A stretch of DNA of 21,207 bases from PCC-9228 sp964477525. GTDB taxonomy: Bacteria; Cyanobacteriota; Cyanobacteriia; Cyanobacteriales; PCC-9228. The position numbers and the translations under genes were made by a program. Location of the stretch: assembly GCA_964477525.1 (NCBI GenBank), contig CAYZHY010000067.1, positions 1 through 21,207 on the forward strand, in the 5' to 3' direction. Each line of letters begins with the position of its first letter. The stretch's first letter is position 1. The notes below the pieces were generated by a model that worked only from the letters and a program-made list of their open reading frames with translations, was not told the origin of the DNA and ran no database searches. Positions 14,592 to 21,207 of the stretch are shown piece after piece.

Positions 14592-15809
14592 ATGACTGCA
14601 ACCCAGCTCGCTTCCCAAAAAGTGCAATCTCAACAATCTCAAATGGTCGCTTCTTTAGAAGATCGTTTGCAGCAATGTAGCAAGAAAGAATTCACAGGAA
14701 AACTAGAAGTATCTTCTAGTCAAGAAAGTTGGAGTTTTTTCTTTTATGTCGGTAGATTGGTATGGGCAACAGGCGGAAAAAATTCTTACAGGCGCTTCCA
14801 GCGATTGTGGCGACAAAATTGCCCGCAAGTTTCCTTATCTGGCGTCAAGCTACGCCAAGAGAAACCCATCGGTGCCAAAGATTATCATGTTTTGGCTGTC
14901 TTATCAAAACGCGGACATCTGACGCGCCAGCAAAGTACCAGTTTGGTGGTAGCCACCCTCAAAGAAGTTGTGTTTGATATCCTGCAACAAGAATACATGC
15001 AAGCACTTACCTACCACCAAGACTTTCAGGGAGGTATCGAGCAATCTTTTACCTTGATGGTTGCTTTGGTCAGACCCGAACAGCTAGTACCGGAAATTAC
15101 CAAACAATGGAAAGCCTGGAAAGATGCCGGACTGGCACCTTACTCCCCCAATCAGGTACCATCACTTGAGTGCCCTCAAAAACTACAACAAGCGACTTCC
15201 GCCAAAGCCTATAAAACCATCGAAAAACTCGTAGACGGTCGCAAAACCCTACGAGAAATAGGAAGCGTCATGAATCAAGAGGTGTTGCGACTAACCCAAT
15301 GCCTGTTGCCTTATATAAAACAAGGTTGGATCGTTCTCCAAGACAGTACGCCAGCGGAGGCGATGCCGCAATTTGCCCCATCCCAATCTCCACCTCAAAA
15401 AGCATCTGCTTCCCAAAACCAATACCAACCGCTGGTTGCCTGCATTGATGATAGCTGGCAACTGTGCCAACAGATGCGAGAAATTTTAGAAACCGCAGGA
15501 TACCGTTTCGTTTCCATCCAAGATTCCGTGCAGGCCATTACGACCTTGCTGGAAAACCAACCGGATTTTGTCTTTTTAGACTTAATGATGCCAGTAGCTA
15601 ACGGCTATGAAATTTGCTCGCAAATTCGCCGGATTGAAGCGTTCAAAAACTTGCCAGTGGTGATTTTAACCGGCAACGATGGTATCGTCGATCGCATGCG
15701 TGCCAAAATGGTAGGGGCAACCGACTTTATAAGCAAGCCGGTTGATGAAGAGAAAGTCTTGGGATTGCTTTCTACCTACCTGCCATCCAAAGCGCTATCA
15801 ACCGAGTAA
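14592..15809 (+). CDS. PATAN-domain response regulator (PatA/PilG/PixG-like)
   Basis: The 405-residue protein combines an N-terminal PATAN (DUF4388) domain (about 20-150, with FTGKLEV and the WSFFFYVGRLVWATGG segment at 47-62), a helical linker (195-250), a Pro/Gln/Ser-rich hinge (255-278) and a C-terminal CheY-like receiver (280-397). The receiver has its acidic pair D286/D287, phosphoacceptor D330, T360 and K382, so it should be phosphorylatable. This architecture is that of the cyanobacterial PatA-type regulators, of which PilG and PixG head pilus-motility and phototaxis operons; PatA itself affects heterocyst pattern, but the neighbours here indicate motility. It would receive phosphate from the CheA encoded at the end of the cluster. 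No ribosome-binding site precedes the ATG; the next gene is 125 bases away. Confidence 0.9.
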   Translation: MTATQLASQKVQSQQSQMVASLEDRLQQCSKKEFTGKLEVSSSQESWSFFFYVGRLVWATGGKNSYRRFQRLWRQNCPQVSLSGVKLRQEKPIGAKDYHVLAVLSKRGHLTRQQSTSLVVATLKEVVFDILQQEYMQALTYHQDFQGGIEQSFTLMVALVRPEQLVPEITKQWKAWKDAGLAPYSPNQVPSLECPQKLQQATSAKAYKTIEKLVDGRKTLREIGSVMNQEVLRLTQCLLPYIKQGWIVLQDSTPAEAMPQFAPSQSPPQKASASQNQYQPLVACIDDSWQLCQQMREILETAGYRFVSIQDSVQAITTLLENQPDFVFLDLMMPVANGYEICSQIRRIEAFKNLPVVILTGNDGIVDRMRAKMVGATDFISKPVDEEKVLGLLSTYLPSKALSTE

Positions 15810-15934
15810 CTCGATTGGCTATAGGGAAAATTTATTTTGGGACCAGCAAATGCGAGGGAAGAATTCCCCTAGTTCCACCAAACTATTAAACTGGATAGTA
15901 AAAGCAAAGTATATTGGTATTTTTTGGGGAATTT

Positions 15935-16294
15935 ATGAAAAGGGCTCTATTAGTAGAAGATAGCCAAACAGATACCGCCATGCTGAGTGGCTATCTTAAA
16001 CAGGCTGGTTTGCAAGTAACAAGTGTTTCCAGCAGCGAAGAAGGACAGCAGCATCTAAACCTAGAAAAACCCGATCTGATTGTGTTGGATGTGATTTTGC
16101 CCGGCCAAAGCGGCTTTGAACTTTGTAGGGAAATTAAAAGCAATCCCGAAACCAAGAGAATTCCAGTGATTATTTGTTCCACCAAAGGAACAGATGTTGA
16201 CAAAATGTATGGCGATATGCTAGGAGCAGATGCTTATTTTGCCAAACCTCTAGACCAACAAGCATTTATGCAAACCGTGCGCAGGCTGCTGTAA
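15935..16294 (+). CDS. Single-domain CheY-like response regulator (PilH/PixH-like)
   Basis: This 119-residue protein is a stand-alone receiver domain with the acidic pair E8/D9, phosphoacceptor D52 (in VLDVILPG), S82/T83 and K104 (in FAKPL), so all functional residues are present. In the Pil/Pix type of chemotaxis system such a protein acts beside the PATAN regulator as a second phosphate acceptor, tuning the output or draining phosphate from CheA. The frame is open seven codons further to a TTG at 15914, but the ATG at 15935 begins exactly at the fold (MKRALLVEDS) and has a weak TGGGGA six bases upstream. The CheW gene starts five bases after its stop, so the two are very probably translated from one transcript. 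Confidence 0.92.
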   Translation: MKRALLVEDSQTDTAMLSGYLKQAGLQVTSVSSSEEGQQHLNLEKPDLIVLDVILPGQSGFELCREIKSNPETKRIPVIICSTKGTDVDKMYGDMLGADAYFAKPLDQQAFMQTVRRLL

Positions 16295-16299
16295 GCGAT

Positions 16300-16830
16300 A
16301 TGGAATCGCCAGAACCTATTGCCAACTTAAACAGCTTGGATTTGCTGTTTGAAAGCGAAGCTCCTCCACCATCAGAGAAATTTTTACGTTTTTACCTGAC
16401 GGGGGAGGATACTGTTTTGATGCCAGTGGCTGATATTGCTGGGGTAACCGAAGTAACAGCCAGCGATATTTTGCCAGTACCCGATTTGCCGCAATTTGTG
16501 TTGGGAATTTGCAGCTGGCGGGGAGAAATGCTGTGGGTCGTAGACCTGGCTGATTGGTTGGGGCGATCGCCATTACAATGGGAAGATGCCGTACAAACGA
16601 AAGTATTGGCTATTTTTGTGGAATCAGAAAACCAGCAACTAGGGTTGGTGGTTCGCGACATAGACGACATCGAAAACCACGACCGTGCGCAAATTCAATC
16701 TCCCCCCCCTGGTTTGTTTCCGGAAGCAGCCATGCCTTACTTACAAGGATATATTGCAGCAAGAGCCAGCATGGTCTTAAGTGCCAGTGCCTTGGTCAAC
16801 TCATCTCGCTTGCAAGGAAATGCTGAATAG
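16300..16830 (+). CDS. CheW-like coupling protein (PilI/PixI-like)
   Basis: The 176-residue protein is a CheW domain (about 27-165) with a short acidic/proline N-terminal extension. Typical pieces are FYLTGEDTVLMPVADIAGVTEV, then VLGICSWRGEMLWVVDLADWLG (67-88) with the usual RG turn, and LGLVVRDIDDIE. It should bridge the chemoreceptor and CheA in a cytoplasmic signalling array. Only five bases separate it from the receiver gene upstream. The following receptor gene is 183 bases away, across a hairpin. Confidence 0.92.
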   Translation: MESPEPIANLNSLDLLFESEAPPPSEKFLRFYLTGEDTVLMPVADIAGVTEVTASDILPVPDLPQFVLGICSWRGEMLWVVDLADWLGRSPLQWEDAVQTKVLAIFVESENQQLGLVVRDIDDIENHDRAQIQSPPPGLFPEAAMPYLQGYIAARASMVLSASALVNSSRLQGNAE

Positions 16831-16894
16831 CTGCATCCAACAAATGTTTATCTTTAGCGTGCATACCATTTGTCACAATTGGTAAGAAAAAAGG

Positions 16895-16959
16895 AGATCC
16901 TGGCATGGTGGGTGCCAAAATAGTAGATACATGGTTGTTTTCCCCACCAATGGGGATCT
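16895..16959 (+). other. Imperfect hairpin between the CheW and receptor genes
   Basis: AGATCC (16895-16900) pairs with GGATCT (16954-16959), and TGGTGGG (16906-16912) with CCCACCA (16943-16949): two stacked stems separated by an internal loop. No T-run follows, so it is more likely an RNA-processing or stability element inside the operon than a terminator. It lies 54 bases before the receptor ATG, which lacks a recognisable ribosome-binding site. Confidence 0.4.
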
Positions 16960-17013
16960 TCTCTCCCTTATTTGTTGCCCTCGAATGTATAACCAACTGT
17001 TACAAAAAGCCTT

Positions 17014-20000
17014 ATGACCGCAATTTATCCCAGATCCTCCGCCAATAACTCCCCAGAACAGTCGCCAAGAAGTTCCCACCAACAACTGTCCCATGGGGAA
17101 GCGACCAACGGCAAACTCTCCCCAGAAGAGGTAACCGCTTCGGTTCAAAACCTGCGCCAACTGCTAGAAAAAAGCGGTTCTCTTAACAATTCGCAAATCA
17201 GCGCTCAACTGCAGCGTCTGGAACAGTACACTCACAACTTTCCCCAAACTTGGCAAGCTCAAACGGAAGCTGCCACGCAAAACAGCGCTAGAAAGCAAAG
17301 AGAGCAATTCCAAAAACTCAGCGCCACCTTACATGAGTGCAGTAGCTTAGATCGGTTGTTGAACGTTACCACCACCGAGTTACAGAAGTTGCTATCAGCT
17401 GACCGAGTGGTGGTGTATCGCTTTCAAAATAGCAAAAGCGGTACCATCGTTTCCGAATCCATGGTTTCCGGGTTCACCCCATCGCGCGGTGCGAAAATTC
17501 CGGCTACCTGTTTTGGTGCCAATAGCACCCAGCAATACCACCAACAAGCTGTTGTCCACATTCAGGATGTGGCAAAATGGGGATTTAGTCCCTACGCCCA
17601 GCAAATTTTAGAAAAATATCAAATTCGATCGCTGGTGAGCGTTCCCATCTTGGTGGAAGAGCAAGTTTGGGGACTTTTGGTAGTGCAGCAATGCAAAAAA
17701 CCCCAACCCAGACACGAATCGGAAATTAATTTGCTGGTGCAAATTTCCCAGACGCTGACCTTGGCTTTGCAGCGAGCCAAGTTTCGCCGCCAGCTACAAC
17801 AACAATCGGAACAAGACAATATTGTTAGCAAGCTGATTGAAAAAATTCAGCGGGCACCAGATACCGATACCATTTTCCGGACCACTTGTCAAGAGCTGCG
17901 GCAAGTTCTTAAAGCCGATCGCGCCTTGGTGTATCGCTTCAATGCTGACTATACCGGGGAAGTAGTGGCCGAATCCGTCGGCAGTGGCTGGGTTTCCCTG
18001 TTGCAGGTGCAGGGAGACGATGAGGTATTGCAAAGCGATCGCACCGCCAGCGATCGCTGCGTACTGCGCAAATGGGCAACCGGCACCATGAACATCAACG
18101 ATACCTACATGCAGGACACCCAAGGCGGCGGATTCACCAGGGGCAAACAATATACCTGCATCAACGACGTATACGAACAGGATTTCGCTCCCTGCTACAT
18201 CGAATCCTTGGAAAAATACCAAGCCCGTGCCTATATGATGGTACCGATTTTCCAAGGAAACCATTTGTGGGGGTTGCTATCGGTCTATCAAAACGACGGT
18301 CCGCGCAACTGGCAAGATAGGGAATTAAATTTAATGCTGCGTTTGGCACCGCCGTTGGGCGTAGCCTTGCAACAAGCAGAAGCCACCGAACGGCTGTCTT
18401 CCGTTGCCGAACAGGAAAAAATTATCAGCCGCCTGATTGAAAAAATCCAACAGGCTCCCAATACCGACAGCATTTTCCGAACCACTTGTCAAGAGGTAAG
18501 GCAAGTTTTGAACGCCGATCGCTCCTTAGTTTATCGCTTCAACGCTGATTTTACCGGGGAAGTAGTAGCCGAATCCGTCGGCAGTGGCTGGGTTTCCCTG
18601 TTGCAGGTGCAGGGAGACGATGAGGTATTGCAAAGCGATCGCACCGCCAGCGATCGCTGCGTACTGCGCAAATGGGCAACCGGCACCATGAACATCAACG
18701 ATACCTACATGCAGGACACCCAAGGCGGCGGATTCACCAGGGGCAAACAATATACCTGCATCAACGACGTATACGAACAGGATTTCGCTCCCTGCTACAT
18801 CGAATCCTTGGAAAAATACCAAGCCCGCGCCTATATTATGGTGCCGATTTTCCAAGGGAACAAGCTGTGGGGATTGCTATCGGTCTATCAAAACGACGGT
18901 CCGCGCAACTGGCAAGACCGAGAAGTGAATCTGATGCTGCGTTTGGCACCGCCGTTGGGCGTAGCCTTGCAACAAGCCGAAGCCACCGAACAAGTAAAAA
19001 CACAAGCCGACGAACTCGCCAAAGCAGCAGAACGCGATCGCGCCGTTGCCAAAACCATCGATCGCATTCGCAAATCCCTAGACATCAACAGCATTTTCCG
19101 CACCACCACCCAGGAAGTACGGCGGTTGTTGCAAGCCGACCGGGTAGGCGTGTATCAATTTAACGAAGATTGGAGCGGCGAATTTGTTGCCGAATCCGTC
19201 GGCAGCGGTTGGGTTTCCCTGGTCAACGAACAAAGCAGCGACCCGCAACTCACCGAAGGTTCCTTAGACGACGAAGCCTGCGTTGTCAAAAACTTTGGTG
19301 GTGGCAGCGAAGGTGGCAAGGGTCGCGTACAAGATACCTACTTGCAACAAAGCCGGGGTGGTGCCTATACGCGCGGTGCCAACTACCTGCAAGTCAACGA
19401 TATCTACGAGGCCAACTTCTCACCCTGCTACATCGGCTTGTTGGAACGCTTTCAAGCACGTGCTTACGTTACCATACCCATTTTCCAAGGGTCCAAACTG
19501 TGGGGATTGCTGGCCACCTATCAAAATTCCGGACCTCGCCAGTGGCAAGATTCAGAAGTCAACGTGGTCATCCAAATTGCCAACCAGCTAGGAGTGGCTT
19601 TGCAGCAGGCAGAATACCTAGCCAAACTGGAACAACAATCCCAACAGCTATCGGAAACCCTAGAACGGGAAAAATCCGCTAAAGAACAACTGCAACAGCG
19701 TGCCGTACAGCTGCTAACCGCCGTCAGACCCTCCTTTGAAGGGGATTTGACCGTACGAGTTCCTGTCACCGAAGACGAACTGGGAACCATCGCCGACGCT
19801 TACAACAACACCATCGGTAGCCTGCGGAAAATTGTCATGCAGGTACAGGAGGCCGCCGCCAAGGTCAACGAAACTTCCCGCAACAGCGAAGCTGGAATTT
19901 CTGGACTGTCGAAACAGGCACAATCCCAGCTCAATGCGCTTAACCAGGCGATTCAAGAACTGGAAACAGCCGTCGGCGCCACCGAAGCTGTATCGGATAA

Positions 20001-20676
20001 TGCCCAAAAAGTAGAAAAAGCGGTCCAGCAAGCCCAAAGTACGGTGCGTCAGGGAGACGATGCCATGAACCGCACGGTGGATGGCATCATGGAAATCCGC
20101 AAAACCGTTTCCGAAACCACCCAGAAAATCAAGCGTTTGGGCGAATCGTCGCAAAAAATTACCAAGGTGGTGAACCTGATTAGCAACTTTGCCACCCAAA
20201 CCAATTTGCTGGCTCTCAATGCCGCCATTGAGGCGACCCGCGCTGGCGAATACGGTCGGGGATTTGCCGTGGTTGCCGACGAAGTGCGATCGCTGGCACG
20301 TCAATCGGCAGCCGCCACCACCGAAATCGAAAATCTGGTGCAAGAAATCCAGCAAGAAACCAGCGAAGTGGCTTCGGCGATGGATACAGGAATTCAACAG
20401 GTGGTTTCGGGAACCGAGTTGGTCAACGAAACCCGGGAAAACCTCAACGACATCATCGCCGCTACCGACGAAATCAGCCAGTTGGTGGAAGGCATTTCCC
20501 ACTCCACCCAAGAACAAAGTTCCCAGTCGCAATCGGTAACCAAAACCATGGAAGAAGTGGCAGAAATTGCCCGCAGTACCTCGGCAGAAAGCGATCGCAT
20601 TGCCGCCTTTTTCCAAGAATTGGTTTCCACCGCTGAGGAACTGCAATCCAGCGTAGGCAAGTTTAAGGTGAAGTAA
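17014..20676 (+). CDS. Soluble chemoreceptor with four GAF domains (PixJ/PtxD/HmpD-type)
   Basis: The 1220-residue protein is a methyl-accepting chemotaxis receptor with no membrane segment. In order: a polar N-terminus and coiled coil (1-105), GAF1 (about 105-255), GAF2 (270-455), GAF3 (470-655), GAF4 (675-865), a coiled coil, a HAMP-like linker (about 900-945) and the signalling domain, whose hairpin tip (about 1054-1096, NLISNFATQTNLLALNAAIEATRAGE) is well conserved. GAF2, GAF3 and GAF4 carry a cysteine followed by tyrosine where cyanobacteriochromes attach bilin (C394, C594, C805), plus a second cysteine at the DXCF-like site (C349, C549, C756). GAF1 has tyrosine there (Y194) and is unlikely to bind bilin covalently at that site. 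It probably senses light or a small ligand and controls CheA through CheW. GAF2 and GAF3 contain an identical 260-bp stretch. No ribosome-binding site is evident at the chosen ATG. Confidence 0.93.
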   Translation: MTAIYPRSSANNSPEQSPRSSHQQLSHGEATNGKLSPEEVTASVQNLRQLLEKSGSLNNSQISAQLQRLEQYTHNFPQTWQAQTEAATQNSARKQREQFQKLSATLHECSSLDRLLNVTTTELQKLLSADRVVVYRFQNSKSGTIVSESMVSGFTPSRGAKIPATCFGANSTQQYHQQAVVHIQDVAKWGFSPYAQQILEKYQIRSLVSVPILVEEQVWGLLVVQQCKKPQPRHESEINLLVQISQTLTLALQRAKFRRQLQQQSEQDNIVSKLIEKIQRAPDTDTIFRTTCQELRQVLKADRALVYRFNADYTGEVVAESVGSGWVSLLQVQGDDEVLQSDRTASDRCVLRKWATGTMNINDTYMQDTQGGGFTRGKQYTCINDVYEQDFAPCYIESLEKYQARAYMMVPIFQGNHLWGLLSVYQNDGPRNWQDRELNLMLRLAPPLGVALQQAEATERLSSVAEQEKIISRLIEKIQQAPNTDSIFRTTCQEVRQVLNADRSLVYRFNADFTGEVVAESVGSGWVSLLQVQGDDEVLQSDRTASDRCVLRKWATGTMNINDTYMQDTQGGGFTRGKQYTCINDVYEQDFAPCYIESLEKYQARAYIMVPIFQGNKLWGLLSVYQNDGPRNWQDREVNLMLRLAPPLGVALQQAEATEQVKTQADELAKAAERDRAVAKTIDRIRKSLDINSIFRTTTQEVRRLLQADRVGVYQFNEDWSGEFVAESVGSGWVSLVNEQSSDPQLTEGSLDDEACVVKNFGGGSEGGKGRVQDTYLQQSRGGAYTRGANYLQVNDIYEANFSPCYIGLLERFQARAYVTIPIFQGSKLWGLLATYQNSGPRQWQDSEVNVVIQIANQLGVALQQAEYLAKLEQQSQQLSETLEREKSAKEQLQQRAVQLLTAVRPSFEGDLTVRVPVTEDELGTIADAYNNTIGSLRKIVMQVQEAAAKVNETSRNSEAGISGLSKQAQSQLNALNQAIQELETAVGATEAVSDNAQKVEKAVQQAQSTVRQGDDAMNRTVDGIMEIRKTVSETTQKIKRLGESSQKITKVVNLISNFATQTNLLALNAAIEATRAGEYGRGFAVVADEVRSLARQSAAATTEIENLVQEIQQETSEVASAMDTGIQQVVSGTELVNETRENLNDIIAATDEISQLVEGISHSTQEQSSQSQSVTKTMEEVAEIARSTSAESDRIAAFFQELVSTAEELQSSVGKFKVK
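17968..18227 (+). repeat. 260-bp exact direct repeat, copy 1 (GAF2 core)
   Basis: Line-by-line comparison shows no mismatch between 17968-18227 and 18568-18827, exactly 600 bases (200 codons) apart. Mismatches appear at once on both sides (17967/18567 and 18228/18828), and synonymous differences are frequent beyond. The tract includes two GCGATCGC palindromes (18035-18042, 18050-18057). Confidence 0.9.
18568..18827 (+). repeat. 260-bp exact direct repeat, copy 2 (GAF3 core)
   Basis: Identical to 17968-18227. It encodes the stretch from just inside the GAF beta-sheet to the cysteine region (residues about 519-605), including C549 and C594. Identity at silent sites implies recent homogenisation, or an assembly artefact. 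Confidence 0.9.
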
Positions 20677-20689
20677 ATTGTTAGTATGG

Positions 20690-20758
20690 GGGGGACCGAG
20701 CGTACCGAGCTTGGGCGTTTAGATGCATCAACTACTATACATTTTTCTCTGGTCCCCC
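20690..20758 (+). other. Inverted repeat between the receptor and cheA genes
   Basis: GGGGGACC (20690-20697) pairs exactly with GGTCCCCC (20751-20758), with two further pairs possible outside (one G-U), around a 53-base loop. The left arm begins 14 bases after the receptor stop. The right arm overlaps the first unit of the C-rich minisatellite, and two 9-base units ACCGAGCGT/ACCGAGCTT (20695-20712) adjoin the left arm. Confidence 0.45.
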
Positions 20759-20788
20759 TCTTCCCCCTCATCCCCCTCTTCCCCCTCC
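20753..20788 (+). repeat. Minisatellite: four 9-base units TCCCCCTCN
   Basis: Four head-to-tail units (20753-20761, 20762-20770, 20771-20779, 20780-20788) differ only in the ninth base (T, A, T, C). They lie in the spacer just upstream of cheA. The same sequence, inverted, opens the window at 1-17. It resembles the short tandemly repeated sequences common in cyanobacterial intergenic DNA, although those described are usually 7 bases long. Confidence 0.85.
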
Positions 20789-20817
20789 AAACGTTCGCGA
20801 TTGGCTAGCAACAAACC

Positions 20818-21207
20818 ATGAATACCGATCCAGAAATATATGCCGAAGGGTTGAGCAATTTTGTCAACGAAGCGCAGGAACTGCTGCAACGTATCGAACA
20901 GGATTTGTGGCAATTGCACGAAGAAAAAAGCAATGCCACCGTACACAGTTTGATGCGATCGACCCATACCCTCAAAGGTGCATCGGCAAGCGTGGATTTA
21001 GAAAATATTCGCGAAATTGCTCACGCTCTAGAAGATATTTTTAAATCCCTCTACAATCCCGATATTACAATTGATGCGGAACTAGAAAAATATTTATTTC
21101 AAGCCTACGAAACCCTGCAATCGCTGGTGACTGAGGAATTGGTCAAAAACCAGCAAGGCGAGGAATCAGAAGAAAATGCGCCGGTATCGCCGACCATGCA
21201 GACCGCG
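20818..21207 (+). CDS. cheA: CheA-type histidine kinase (PilL/PixL-like), N-terminal part
   Basis: Only the first 130 codons are in the window; the gene runs off the edge with no stop. They encode an Hpt (histidine phosphotransfer) domain of about 110 residues: a helical bundle with the phosphorylation motif STHTLKGASA, in which H50 is the acceptor, followed by a short acidic Glu/Gln-rich linker (from about 115). An Hpt domain at the N-terminus, directly after a chemoreceptor gene, indicates a CheA kinase, which would autophosphorylate on receptor signals and pass phosphate to the receivers encoded at 14592-15809 and 15935-16294. The downstream dimerisation, ATPase, CheW-like and possible receiver domains cannot be checked. 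The ATG at 20818 has no obvious ribosome-binding site. It is 141 bases after the receptor gene, across a minisatellite. Confidence 0.88.
   Translation, partial: MNTDPEIYAEGLSNFVNEAQELLQRIEQDLWQLHEEKSNATVHSLMRSTHTLKGASASVDLENIREIAHALEDIFKSLYNPDITIDAELEKYLFQAYETLQSLVTEELVKNQQGEESEENAPVSPTMQTA

Noticed and set aside
17968..18827. Possible CRISPR or transposon-type repeat
   Set aside because: The two copies lie in one continuous reading frame with whole-codon spacing and encode GAF domains. There is no spacer array or transposase.
19714..20646. 310-codon open frame antisense to the receptor signalling domain
   Set aside because: The Gly/Phe-rich product mirrors the codon use of the helical signalling domain on the other strand, which is clearly the real gene.

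Overview
The window is chromosomal DNA from a cyanobacterium, probably a motile and possibly filamentous one. Three things point there: repeated GCGATCGC (HIP1) palindromes in and between genes, cyanobacterial-type gene families (a CtpC-like protease, a PATAN-domain response regulator, a soluble multi-GAF chemoreceptor, a mannose-1-phosphate guanylyltransferase fused to a phosphomannomutase-like domain), and weak or absent Shine-Dalgarno sites before many starts. I see no transposase, phage gene, CRISPR array, rRNA or tRNA.

Layout. 1-491: gene-free leader ahead of ispG, starting with a G-rich minisatellite remnant and one copy of a promoter-bearing repeat. 492-1718: ispG (isoprenoid MEP pathway). 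1719-2733: 1 kb gene-free region with a likely ispG terminator, the second copy of the promoter-bearing repeat, and a hairpin-rich leader before the S41 protease gene (2734-3981). 4181-7288, minus strand: mtnA (methionine salvage) and dxs (first MEP enzyme), with a 19-bp terminator-like hairpin between them. 7556-8648, minus strand: a small membrane protein of unknown function and a phosphoribosyltransferase. 8649-9719: 1.07 kb divergent gene-free region. 9720-14004, plus strand: the guanylyltransferase/phosphomannomutase-like fusion, a cyanobacterial SSB protein and an M48 metallopeptidase. 14005-14591: AT-rich gene-free leader. 14592-21207 (edge): a chemotaxis or pilus-motility cluster in the order PATAN-receiver regulator, CheY/PilH-like receiver, CheW/PilI, soluble four-GAF chemoreceptor, CheA (cut by the window edge).

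How they work together. ispG and dxs act in the same plastid-type isoprenoid pathway; mtnA sits directly downstream of dxs on the same strand. The last five genes have the order and content of the cyanobacterial Pil/Pix/Tax/Hmp loci that control type IV pilus motility and phototaxis: the GAF receptor would signal through CheW to CheA, which phosphorylates the two receiver proteins.

Points most worth a second look: GAF modules 2 and 3 of the receptor share an exactly identical 260-bp DNA core offset by 600 bp, between diverged flanks; three of the four GAFs have a Cys-Tyr at the cyanobacteriochrome bilin-attachment position; the phosphomannomutase half of the sugar-nucleotide enzyme has lost its signature catalytic loops; and a ~50-bp repeat carrying a sigma70-type promoter occurs on both sides of ispG. 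All functional calls are from reading motifs; no database search was possible.
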